Shown: piece after piece, positions 31,926-40,700 of the stretch
Layout: each line of letters begins with the position of its first letter
Position numbering within the stretch: position 1 is the stretch's first letter
NCBI GenBank assembly: GCA_013373595.1
Contig: JABXHO010000091.1
Span: 1-50,395, forward strand
Source of the DNA: Flavobacteriales bacterium
GTDB lineage: Bacteria; Bacteroidota; Bacteroidia; Flavobacteriales_D; Crocinitomicaceae
Direction of reading: 5' to 3'
Length of the DNA stretch: 50,395 nt
Notes under the pieces: model-generated
Databases searched by the model: none
Told to the model about the DNA's origin: nothing
Seen by the model: only the letters and a program-made list of their open reading frames with translations
Made by a program: the position numbers and the translations under genes

Positions 31926-33023
31926 ATGAAACAACTACTGTTTTTACTACTCCTTTTCTTGACGCCGAGCCTTGTTTCCGCACAAGATGAAAAATCAACT
32001 GAATTCCTGGAAAATGCAAAATGGGGAGAACTCGAAGAGATGAAAAAACTGCTCGCTGACGGTGCTGATATCAATGCGAAAAATAGCAACGGCGATCACG
32101 CAGGTGTTTACGCGATGTATCACTTTGAAGATGATGAAGGGGAGATGATTCGGTTTCTTCTGGAAGAAGGACTCAACCCTACTATTCTCACAGATGAGAA
32201 TGCAAACCTTATGCACCTTGCCGTGGAAAACGAAGGAAGCGAGATTCTGGCCGAGTTAAACGCAAAAGGAGTGGATGTAAATGCACAAAATGAAGATGGT
32301 GATACGCCCTTGCTGCTAGCAGCGTCCAATAGAGAATACGAGGCTGTCAAGTTGTTGGTGAGTTTGGGTGCAAACCCAAATTTGACGAACGATGGAACGA
32401 GCATCATCAAGTACTACGATCTCGAAGACGAAGACCTTTGGAACGACTTAATGACTTTTCCTTTTTCAGATGAAATCCTTCACACATTGATGATTGAAGC
32501 CGTTTATACGCTCGAGTCTCCCGAAAAAGTGCGCCAATTACTGGAAAAAGATGCCAATTGGGATGAAGCCACTGATGAAGATGGAGCCAAATTGCTGCAT
32601 TTAGCCGCTGAGTTGGATGATTCAGAAATCCTTCAATTACTCCTCGAAAACGGAGTCAATCCGAATCAAGTTAACGACGATGGGGAAAACGCGCTTTGGA
32701 GTGCAGATGCTAAGGAGAACGCTACCTTGCTCATTAATGCGGGAACAGATGTGAATCAGGTGATAGATGGCGAGTCGCTGTTGAGTGCTCATATTTACTA
32801 CGGAATGTCTGATTTCGTCTACCTTTTCATTGCGAGTGGCGCCGATGTTCACTTCCAAGTTGACGGAAATTCTCTGGTGAAATATTGCAAAGAACTGCTA
32901 AAAATGGAAGAGCGTCCAGGACCGAAATACGCGAATCCAGAAGATCAGCAGGCAGCTTTGGAAAGATGGCATGCTGACATCGAAAAAAGCATGGATTACC
33001 TCAAACAAAACGGAGTAAAGTAA
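31926..33023 (+). CDS. Exported ankyrin-repeat protein
   Basis: This 365-residue protein has a signal peptide (MKQLLFLLLLFLTPSLVSAQ), which fixes the start at ATG 31926 rather than an in-frame start 159 bp upstream. Ankyrin units fill about residues 25-345, for example EDGDTPLLLAASNREYEAVK, GAKLLHLAAELDDSEILQLL and GENALWSADAKENATLLINA. Several loops are acidic. It resembles the ankyrin protein of the iron operon (9269-10534) in general design. It is 6 bp before the 248-residue gene. The binding partner is unknown. Confidence 0.82.
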   Translation: MKQLLFLLLLFLTPSLVSAQDEKSTEFLENAKWGELEEMKKLLADGADINAKNSNGDHAGVYAMYHFEDDEGEMIRFLLEEGLNPTILTDENANLMHLAVENEGSEILAELNAKGVDVNAQNEDGDTPLLLAASNREYEAVKLLVSLGANPNLTNDGTSIIKYYDLEDEDLWNDLMTFPFSDEILHTLMIEAVYTLESPEKVRQLLEKDANWDEATDEDGAKLLHLAAELDDSEILQLLLENGVNPNQVNDDGENALWSADAKENATLLINAGTDVNQVIDGESLLSAHIYYGMSDFVYLFIASGADVHFQVDGNSLVKYCKELLKMEERPGPKYANPEDQQAALERWHADIEKSMDYLKQNGVK

Positions 33024-33029
33024 GTAGCT

Positions 33030-33776
33030 ATGAAAGCGATTTATCTAGTAATTCTGGCGTTTTCGCTCTTCGGATTGAATGCAAGTGCACAATCAGACGA
33101 AATTTGTGAATGCTATTCAAAAGTGAAATCAAGTACTGCTTCAGAAGAGAATTTCCTTAACTGTCTTGAGGCACACCGAAAAGCGGTCGCAAAACTCAAC
33201 GACTCTGTTATGAAAATGATGCGGAGTGGAAAAATGCAGGGCGTTGAGGAAATCAAGCAAACTGCCGAACACTGGAAGGAGTGTTTTCAACCTAAAATGG
33301 AAGAAATCAATTCAGAATTGACCTATCAGTTTAAGGATCACCTCGGGAAAGAAGTAGAATTATTCTTTGATGTTGATTTCACGGCGTACAATAAGTTCAC
33401 TAAAACAGGGTATTTGGAAATAGAATTCGCGAATTACGATCGCAGTTCAACATGGGAGCGACCAGAAAATGCATTTGTTGGCTCTATCACCATTGCTCGG
33501 AATGACAGTGTCGCCGATCCATCGGATTTCTCTCCTAAAACGTACTCCGTAAAACGTAGCGGTGAGGAATTGGAAGAATATTTCTACGTCGATTATAACT
33601 ATTTGGACTACAAGCACAGCGGGGGATATCACAAGGCACAGCCGAGGGAAACATCATCGTTAACGATTGTGGAGAATAACGGGCGGTACATTCAACTCGA
33701 ATTAAACCACGTGAGCGAAGAAGGTGACCTACTCACAGCGACTTTTCAATGCGTGTATCCCTTTACCGAGTTTTGA
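33030..33776 (+). CDS. Exported protein of unknown function
   Basis: This 248-residue protein has a signal peptide (MKAIYLVILAFSLFGLNASAQ) followed by DEICECYSKVKSSTASEENF, a Cys-containing helical segment with a later LNCLEAH and WKECF. Four cysteines in all could form disulfides in the periplasm. The C-terminal half is beta-rich. A similar opening (DxICECxxK) occurs in several uncharacterised Bacteroidota proteins, but I know no function. It is the last gene of its operon, followed by a terminator at 33856. Confidence 0.65.
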   Translation: MKAIYLVILAFSLFGLNASAQSDEICECYSKVKSSTASEENFLNCLEAHRKAVAKLNDSVMKMMRSGKMQGVEEIKQTAEHWKECFQPKMEEINSELTYQFKDHLGKEVELFFDVDFTAYNKFTKTGYLEIEFANYDRSSTWERPENAFVGSITIARNDSVADPSDFSPKTYSVKRSGEELEEYFYVDYNYLDYKHSGGYHKAQPRETSSLTIVENNGRYIQLELNHVSEEGDLLTATFQCVYPFTEF

Positions 33777-33855
33777 AATAATGCATTATCAGCAATAAAG
33801 AAGCTAGTTCGCCAATCTATTCACTGAAGATTACGCGATGCAACCTACCCGAAAT

Positions 33856-33884
33856 GGGCGTGTTCGAAAGAGCGCGCCCTTTTT
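33856..33884 (+). terminator. Terminator of the ankyrin operon
   Basis: GGGCGTG (33856-33862) pairs with CGCGCCC (33873-33879, one G-T), followed by five T residues. It lies between convergent genes, 80 bp past the stop at 33776. Confidence 0.8.
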
Positions 33885-33887
33885 GAC

Positions 33888-35513
33888 TTATGACAATTCT
33901 TCTTCTTTTTGCGAAATCGTTCCGATGATTTGGTATTTGTGAGCGATAGAAATTGCCTGACTTCGATTTTTTACCAACAATTTCGTGTAAATCCGCTGAA
34001 GGTGTGTTTTAATCGTCGATTTTGACACAAATAGTCGCTCGGCTAATTCGTCGTTTGTGAGTCCCAAAGCGAGAAAAGCGAGTACTTCCATTTCGCGTGG
34101 AGAGAGGCTGAGTAGTTCGTCGGGAAGCTGTTCTTGCTGCGATTTACTGAACACATTTGATAAAATATTCTCTTGTTCTGTCAGCGTGAGTTGCTTGTCC
34201 TTCAGCTCTTGATTTAATCGTTCATTAATGGAATTCAGTTCGTTATTCTTATTCTCGATGAGCATTTTCTGTCCCAAAATCAACAGTTCATTGCGTCGTT
34301 TGAAACGGTATTTGATAAACACGATGACGACAATGGTGATCAATACAAGCGCGATGATGGAGATAATCAATAATTGATTTTCGCGCTCTTGCACGATCTG
34401 TTCCGATTTGTACGCACTAATTTCAGCTTCTTTTCGCAAACGTAGGTTCCGCTCAAAATTATACCTCGCTTCGATATTGGCAACCGCTTCAATGGTCGTT
34501 TCAGAAATCAGGGAATCCGCATAAAGATTGGATTGTTTTAAGGTTTCCAATGCTGATTTAAAGTCGCCGCGAAAGGCGAAGTTTTCCGTTTTATCCTTGA
34601 AGATATCGCGCATCAGTTTTGGGTTATCCCTTTGCGCATTTTCGAAGGCTAAATTGTTGAAATAATCAGCAGAATCAATATAATTTCTTTTTCTCGACAC
34701 CTCCGAAAGGGCGAGGTAGAGTCGAGGAACAAGTATTTGGTCGTCCGTCAAATAGAGCTTTGGCAGCGCTTTTTGAAGCATCATACTGGAAGAGTCGAGT
34801 TCCCCTTTTTGCATGTAGGTTTTCCCGATATTCGTCAACGCTCGAATGCGTTTATTGGGTAATTTCTGATACGAAGATGAGTTGTAGGAATAGTAAAAGT
34901 AGTTCAGTGCCTGGTCCCAATTTCCTTGATTAAAATACGTGATTCCAATATTGAAAGACGTGGATGCCATTCCTGCAGAATCTTGAATTTCTTTTTTCAG
35001 TTCAAACGAACGTTTGTAATATTCGATGGCTTTCGGGTAGTTCTGCTGATCGTCGAAAAGCGTCCCGATGTTGTTTAAATAATACCCTTGTCCGAGTACA
35101 TTGTCCGACCGTTCCATCAATTCGAGTGCCTTCAAAAATTGTTCGAGCGCTAGGTCGAATTCTCCCATCATTTTGTAGGTTTTTCCCAGGTTGTTGTGGG
35201 TGATGGACAAATCCTTCAAATCTTCCCAATTCTTCTTGTATTTCAAACACGATTTAAGCTGATTTTCTGCCACTTTCAAGTTGCCGTGAAACCGGTTCAG
35301 TTCGCCTGCCTGATCCAGAAAATAGGTGATATAAAACGTGTCGTTGATCGCTTTACTCTTCGGAATGTATTTTTCGGAAATAGTTAAAGCCTTGGATTTA
35401 TCAGAAAAGAACAAAGTGTCCACCGCCAATTTCGCCGATTCAATTTTCTGACGGTCTTGGGAGAAGCTAGTAAAGGATAAGAGGACGACGAATAAAGCAA
35501 TTACACGATTCAT
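33888..35513 (-). CDS. Membrane-anchored TPR regulator with LuxR-type DNA-binding domain
   Basis: This 541-residue protein has a signal/anchor (MNRVIALFVVLLSFTSFSQ) and about seven TPR units (about 60-340, for example SITHNNLGKTYKMMGEFDLA, YYLNNIGTLFDDQQNYPKAI). One membrane helix (LLIISIIALVLITIVVIVFI, about 375-396) and a coiled coil follow. The C-terminus is a LuxR HTH (about 470-530: LSPREMEVLAFLALGLTNDE, VSKSTIKTHLQRIYTKLL). The topology places the TPRs in the periplasm and the HTH in the cytoplasm, a one-component design frequent in Bacteroidota. ATG 35513 is chosen, as the signal peptide begins there. Targets are unknown. Confidence 0.85.
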   Translation of the reverse strand: MNRVIALFVVLLSFTSFSQDRQKIESAKLAVDTLFFSDKSKALTISEKYIPKSKAINDTFYITYFLDQAGELNRFHGNLKVAENQLKSCLKYKKNWEDLKDLSITHNNLGKTYKMMGEFDLALEQFLKALELMERSDNVLGQGYYLNNIGTLFDDQQNYPKAIEYYKRSFELKKEIQDSAGMASTSFNIGITYFNQGNWDQALNYFYYSYNSSSYQKLPNKRIRALTNIGKTYMQKGELDSSSMMLQKALPKLYLTDDQILVPRLYLALSEVSRKRNYIDSADYFNNLAFENAQRDNPKLMRDIFKDKTENFAFRGDFKSALETLKQSNLYADSLISETTIEAVANIEARYNFERNLRLRKEAEISAYKSEQIVQERENQLLIISIIALVLITIVVIVFIKYRFKRRNELLILGQKMLIENKNNELNSINERLNQELKDKQLTLTEQENILSNVFSKSQQEQLPDELLSLSPREMEVLAFLALGLTNDELAERLFVSKSTIKTHLQRIYTKLLVKNRSQAISIAHKYQIIGTISQKEEELS

Positions 35514-35634
35514 AGGGTTTCTGTAGCGTTTTTGAGTAGAGGCACTAAAATAGTGGATTTTTTGGGGGAAACGTCCGATCCTTTTTGCGGAGATTGTCAA
35601 AAGGTGATGAGTGTGCGAGACATCAAGTGATCAA

Positions 35635-36225
35635 CTAGACATACCCAAATCGTATCAAAGTACCATCAGGAAGCTTCTCCAAATAGTGGATGATTCCTCT
35701 TAAATCCCAACCAAAATTTCTGTCTACGAGGTGCTCACCAATATTCTCATGAAACCGATCGAAGTATTTTTTTATCCAGACATGGTTCAACTGGATCTGG
35801 TTAAGCAAGTTCGGATTCTCGCTGATTCTGGAATAAAGCGTTTTCAAGTTGTTCTTTAATTGATCAGATGGTTGAAAGGCCTTGGAGAGTCCAGCCTGAA
35901 TTTCGTCTAATTTTTCCTGGGGCACATTTTCCTCAGACATGAACTGCTGCCTAAACCGATACGTATTCATCTGTTTTAGGATGGAATATTCTAAATTATA
36001 TAATGTGTAAACCTGCTGAATTTCGAGGGGATATTTCGCTGATTGATCGGGTTCGTCGAGCAAAGAAATTTGATAACAAAAGCCTCGACTAATTTCATAG
36101 TAGTTTTCATGATTGCCGTTTTTTGTTTCTATGAAAATGTCTAATCCCAAGGTAAATATTTTTGATGATGATCGAGAGGGAAGTTTGCGGAGATTCAGTT
36201 TTAAGGGAGGTACATACCTATCCAC
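35635..36225 (-). CDS. Hypothetical protein
   Basis: This 196-residue soluble protein has no recognised domain. The N-terminal part is beta-rich (KIFTLGLDIFIETKNGNHEN), the middle helical and charged (EEKLDEIQAGLSKAFQ-like), and the end reads LRGIIHYLEKLPDGTLIRFG. The start is GTG 36225; no upstream ATG exists in frame. It looks like a single transcript unit at the edge of the accessory region. Confidence 0.5.
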   Translation of the reverse strand: MDRYVPPLKLNLRKLPSRSSSKIFTLGLDIFIETKNGNHENYYEISRGFCYQISLLDEPDQSAKYPLEIQQVYTLYNLEYSILKQMNTYRFRQQFMSEENVPQEKLDEIQAGLSKAFQPSDQLKNNLKTLYSRISENPNLLNQIQLNHVWIKKYFDRFHENIGEHLVDRNFGWDLRGIIHYLEKLPDGTLIRFGYV

Positions 36226-36303
36226 CTTGCACTTCAGGCATAATACTTAATGACATAAACGACGATTGAAATAATTCGCCACTTGCTGCACATATTTCTT
36301 TAG

Positions 36304-36435
36304 TTGTATTGCGAAAATAGTTCTTTTTCTAAATGGTTGATAAAGGGGCAAGTTCATAATCTGTTTCAAGAAATAGGAAAAACGGTGGCAGAAAGGGGGA
36401 AGGACTTGGATTTGTTCGGAGAAAATAATCCGTGA
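36304..36435 (+). pseudogene. Possible gene remnant or tiny gene upstream of a plus-strand terminator
   Basis: In one plus frame, between TAG 36301 and TGA 36435, 43 codons read as plausible protein ending KTVAERGKDLDLFGENNP. There is no ATG; TTG at 36304 or 36337 could start it. Fourteen bases past the terminator-like context (36460-36490, plus orientation) there is no other plus-strand gene to serve. I read it as the 3' remnant of a lost gene, or a very small gene. The family is not recognised. Confidence 0.25.
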
Positions 36436-36459
36436 TAATTCAAAAAAATAAAGAACGAT

Positions 36460-36490
36460 AGGCTTTCAGAGAAATTTGGAAGCCTTTTTT
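36460..36490 (+). terminator. Plus-strand terminator without an obvious gene
   Basis: AGGCTTTC (36460-36467) pairs with GGAAGCCT (36478-36485, one G-T), followed by six T residues. It points right in a stretch with no intact plus-strand gene for 2.6 kb upstream; the fragment at 36304-36435 is the only candidate client. Confidence 0.65.
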
Positions 36491-36533
36491 AGTTACTGCA
36501 CGTCGACTTGTTTCTAAAAGAGAATGCAACTTA

Positions 36534-37046
36534 TTACTTATAATAAACATACTTCCTATCCAAAATCGTAATATATCCCGTGCCATATATTTCATATAGT
36601 CGTGCAGAACAAAAGATTAAAGTCATTTGAGTTGGGGTGTTCTCTACATAAAGTTTATCTCCGACATTTTTAGTTGTGAAACGAAACCAATTATTACCGA
36701 TTAAATGAATCTCAGCGCAGCTACTTCCAGCTAAAGAATCAGTCAAATGGTATACACCTGTTACAGGTTCTTCAATAAAAGCAAAATCAACATAGTCGTC
36801 TGGTGTTGAATTCGAAAAACGTATTCTCCAATTTGAATTAGGATTAATTGAATCGGGTGAGCCAAATATTTCAATCGGTTGAAAAGTTGTATCTATTGCT
36901 GGGTCACACGGAGGTATAGATGGATCAGGTTCCTCGGTTAGAGATGGAGTTTGAACTTCCTCTTTCTTGCAACTTAAGAAAACAACTGAAATCAGTAGAA
37001 CGATAAAAAAGCTGGTTATACAATGAGTGGTTCGTGTCGTTTTCAT
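36534..37046 (-). CDS. Lipoprotein, paralog of the one at 49266-49805
   Basis: This 170-residue lipoprotein (signal MKTTRTTHCITSFFIVLLISVVFLSC) is followed by KKEEVQTPSLTEEPDPSIPPC. The mature part is beta-rich, with FAFIEEPVTGVYHLTDSLAG and KLYVENTPTQMTLIFCSARL. The order of features (CKK, acidic Pro-rich linker ending PC, P-x-G-x-Y-x-L, then YVEN...IxFC) is repeated in the lipoprotein at 49266, so the two are diverged paralogs flanking the Rhs gene. The function is unknown. Confidence 0.65.
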   Translation of the reverse strand: MKTTRTTHCITSFFIVLLISVVFLSCKKEEVQTPSLTEEPDPSIPPCDPAIDTTFQPIEIFGSPDSINPNSNWRIRFSNSTPDDYVDFAFIEEPVTGVYHLTDSLAGSSCAEIHLIGNNWFRFTTKNVGDKLYVENTPTQMTLIFCSARLYEIYGTGYITILDRKYVYYK

Positions 37047-37061
37047 ATTTTACATTTCTAA

Positions 37062-37298
37062 TTAACCTTCTGATCTTAGTTGCTCAATCTCCTCAACAGA
37101 CAAGCCCGTAGTTTCACCAATAGTTTTCAAATTAACACCTTTTCCGAGCAATTTCAAAGCTATTTCGCTCTTCACAAAGATCACATTTTTTTCCGCCAAC
37201 GGCTCCGTCTTCAACTTTAACCAGTCATCCAAAGGCAGCATAGGAACGACATATTTCTTATTCAATTTCAACTCATCCAACAATCCAACACGGCGAAG
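37062..37298 (-). pseudogene. C-terminal gene fragment, Rpn-nuclease-like tail
   Basis: The frame is open from just after a stop near 37305 and reads LRRVGLLDELKLNKKY...IALKLLGKGVNLKTIGETTG, then LSVEEIEQLRSEG. The end resembles the C-terminal helical tail of Bacteroidota Rpn-family (PD-(D/E)XK, transposase-like) proteins, but the nuclease domain is missing. The only start is a TTG. It abuts a second fragment (37307-37438) and is best seen as a remnant. Confidence 0.45.
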
Positions 37299-37306
37299 CA
37301 GCAGCG

Positions 37307-37438
37307 TTAGCTAATCCACAAATGTTCTCGGTCTTGATCAATTTTATCCGTATGAAGTAAAATCCGTTGCATGATTCCATACAGATTGTCTCCATTTAAA
37401 ACCTTGATTTTCTCTTCTTCGGATATGTTGATGTTCAT
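37307..37438 (-). pseudogene. N-terminal fragment of a RadC/JAB-like gene
   Basis: From ATG 37438 the minus strand encodes 43 residues (MNINISEEEKIKVLNGDN, LYGIMQRILLHTDKIDQDRE) and then stops at 37307. The sequence matches my memory of the N-terminus of a RadC-like JAB protein common on Bacteroidota mobile elements; the catalytic JAB part is gone. The next fragment starts in another frame within a few bases, as if a deletion joined two genes. Confidence 0.4.
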
Positions 37439-37753
37439 GTGGCCAAGTTAAACTTTTCGCTCGAAATTTAACCGACAGGTTTGGATTTCAAAAAACATGG
37501 GGGCAGATTTTATGACTTATGCGGTTTTCCGCACTTCTAACTTCAGAAAATACTACTTTTTTGGTTTGCTTCACGAATATGTGCAATTATAAATCAGAGA
37601 ATGGTCAATTTTGTGGTCGTGATATATGCGAAATCGAATATGTAAACGTATATAGATTACGATATGCCTTTTGACCTTTGTTTTTCAAAGCTTGAATTAT
37701 TCAAGTAACGAAATACTAAAATTGAATTATACAATAGACCTAAAATTGCGGCT
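37439..37753. other. Gene-free leader region of the Rhs gene
   Basis: No gene is seen in these 315 bp. Two adjacent inverted repeats lie 50-80 bp before the Rhs start: CTTTG-N5-CAAAG (37676-37690) and CTTGAA-TTA-TTCAAG (37691-37705). No well-spaced TTG/TAnnTTTG promoter was found. The stretch is visibly AT-rich. Confidence 0.4.
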
Positions 37754-40700
37754 ATGCAACAACCCAAAACCTATCTTTTTTTATTGTTTGTTATAACAAT
37801 TCTCTGTCCTGGAGTGAGTTTAGCTCAAGCTCCCGAGAAATCATTCTCAGAGAAAATCGAGGGAATAAGAGTGTCAGAGAAGGAGCTTACAAAAAATGCA
37901 TCAACTGATAATTCATCAATCGGTCAAGGAGGAGCCATGACTACATCTGTTCCATTAGTAACTATCACTTCAAGGACTTTGTCTTTTCCTCTTCAATTGA
38001 ATTATTCAGCTGGAATTAAGGTAGATCAAAAAAGTGGTCCCGTTGGGTTAGGATGGGCTATGCCTGTAGGAAGCATTGTAAGAGATTATGGTGCTTTTGA
38101 GCCAGATTATACGTCAACAAAAGGTGAATTGGAAATGTTGAATTCGAATGGAGGAACGCCAGGGTGGTTAAATCCAAGTGGTAGTTCGATTAATCCTTCA
38201 ACCCATAACGAGGTCTTAGGGCATGGCACTACTGTGGATGTTGCTAATACGACAATGCCGATTAGCGATGAGTATCATTTATCAATTCCAGGATTTGGAG
38301 GTAATACATTTTGGAACGGAGGCAATATTGGTGCAGTTCACGACTGGAAGTGGTCAGACTTTCAGCGTTGGAGGGTAGAGCATACCTCTCACACATTTGA
38401 GATTGATCAAGAATATTCACGGATTAATGAGTTTAATAGATTTGATTGTCAGAACTGCGATGATAAGGATCATTTTGGGACAGACGGAAGTTATGCTGCT
38501 GCAATCGGGGTCTTACCTTATGTAGAGAACGGTTATGCTACGCTTCCAAGCGGTATTCCTTCGAGTCCAGCGAAAGTGAAATATGAAGATTTTGAGACTT
38601 TTACTATTACAGATGACAATGGAGTGGTGTATGTGTTTGGTCGCCCTTTACGGGGACAAAAATTCGTTTTTTCTGACAACCCCTATTGGTCAACGAGCGC
38701 GAACACAGCTTATTATAATCAGGTATTAACAGATGGACAGGGGAATATAATTTCTTCGCCTCCAGATAACTCTCCTAAAGGAAGTTTTTGGAAGATCGAT
38801 TTCATTGCCGAATGGTTATTGACAGAAATTCACTCTCCAGATTATGTAGATGTGAATGGTAATGGTATAGCAGATGACGAGGATGAGGGGGATTGGATTC
38901 GATTTGAATATACTGATCCAACTCAAACAGTTTTGAGCGTTCCTAAAGGAAATGGTTTGCCTTATGAGTCTGGTGGAGCATTGTCAACAACGGTTCCAAA
39001 GCACAGGGAATGGTCATCTTTTTCTCAGACTGATCAGGCTTCATCGTTGATGCGTGAACGTGCCTACCTCACAAAAATTATTACTCCTTTGCAAGAGGTT
39101 GATCTGACGATCTCTCAACGAATGGATATTGATCACGATTTTTTAGATAAACCTGCCAACAAAAAAGGAAACATTTTCTATTACGAAGATCGTAAATGTT
39201 CTTCATCTGGAACTACTGGTTCGGTCAATGATTTTGACATCAAATATCCGGTAGAAACGATGAAATATGATTCAATAAAGGTGTATAGTCGCCTAATTGA
39301 CTCTAAGAATTATCCTCTTGAGAATATATTAACAGGAGCTATTGTTTTGCAATATGCAGACAAAGGGAGTCCAGAGGAATTGGCGGTCTCTGACTATACC
39401 TTGCGGAATAATGATAATACTGCAAAGCTAAACCCGAATGGAACACATTTAGGAACCCCGACAATTCAAACGGACGAAGATGACAAGTTTAATATAGAGC
39501 GTTGTAATTATGGAGATAAACGAGGGAAAACAACATTATTGGCAGTCGATTTCTTGGGAGGAGATTTGAATGAAAACGAAAGGACCTCCTATATGTTTGA
39601 ATATGGATTTAACCCTAGTTTTAATGAAATTCATAAGCGGGAAATTATTCGAAAATGGACACGGCCAAATATCAGAAAGTCCGGATATGCGGAAGCAGAG
39701 GAAAATTTTAAAGCAACGGTAGAATTTGATTACCAAGAATTGGAACTAAATGCCGATGGAGTCAGTTACGATCTGGTTAGTCATATTGATTTACATCCAA
39801 GTGATTTTTTAATCGATGTTCCGTATGAAGAAAACCGTTACTACTACGATCCATCTACCTTAACCGAATATGAGATCAATTACTTTATTACTAATGGAGT
39901 AGAATATCCTGCAACGGCTCCGTACGAAGTGCTTATTGATGCAGAAGACCATTTTCTGAGTCCAGTTAAAGATCAGTACGGCTTCTATTATTCCGAAAAT
40001 TATTCAAATGCATCTGAAGCTTGGAGCTTAACGAATATTACCTACCCTAGTGGAGGGATTGTATCATTCGACTATGAACCTGCTCCGTATGACCCGTCTG
40101 CTGACGAAGCCCATTGGTCATTTAAGGAGGATGAAATACCTTTAATTAAAGAGTATAATGCTTTAGCAAAAAAACGTGCTCTGTCTCAAAGTATCTATAA
40201 CGCCTACAGTGCGCCCGCGTACGCTGGAACCTACTATGAGCATAAAGCTAAAAAATTAACTGCTACCATTGAAATGAGTCTCCCTCCGTTTTATGGAATT
40301 CGTCTGAAAAAGAAAACGATGGATGACAGAGTAAACCTCCCTGTTGTGATAGAGTATGATTACGGAACATCACATTTTACGAGTTTACCAGCGGAGTATT
40401 TGTCCACCTATCTTGGTGTGTACAATAACTTCCTTATTCGTGAAGACCTACGTCATCAATGGGAAAGAAATTTTTACGAGAATAGCTTGGTATATGATGA
40501 CGTAACGAACCAGCCAACAGGGTTCGTGAATGACTTTAAAAAGAATATGTCTCGAGTTGGAGTGTCTAACCTGACATTGGATGATTATAGAGCTACATTT
40601 TTTCATGAGTTTGTTGATACCCGTTTGATAGATGATTCGTACACACGAAATCACTACACAACGTTTTCAGGTGATATCAATGATGCATATGATAACTTGT

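Noticed and set aside
37676-37705. Inverted repeats before the Rhs gene as a promoter operator or recombination site
   Set aside because: They are short, in AT-rich DNA, and no aligned promoter or second copy was seen; noted only as part of the leader.
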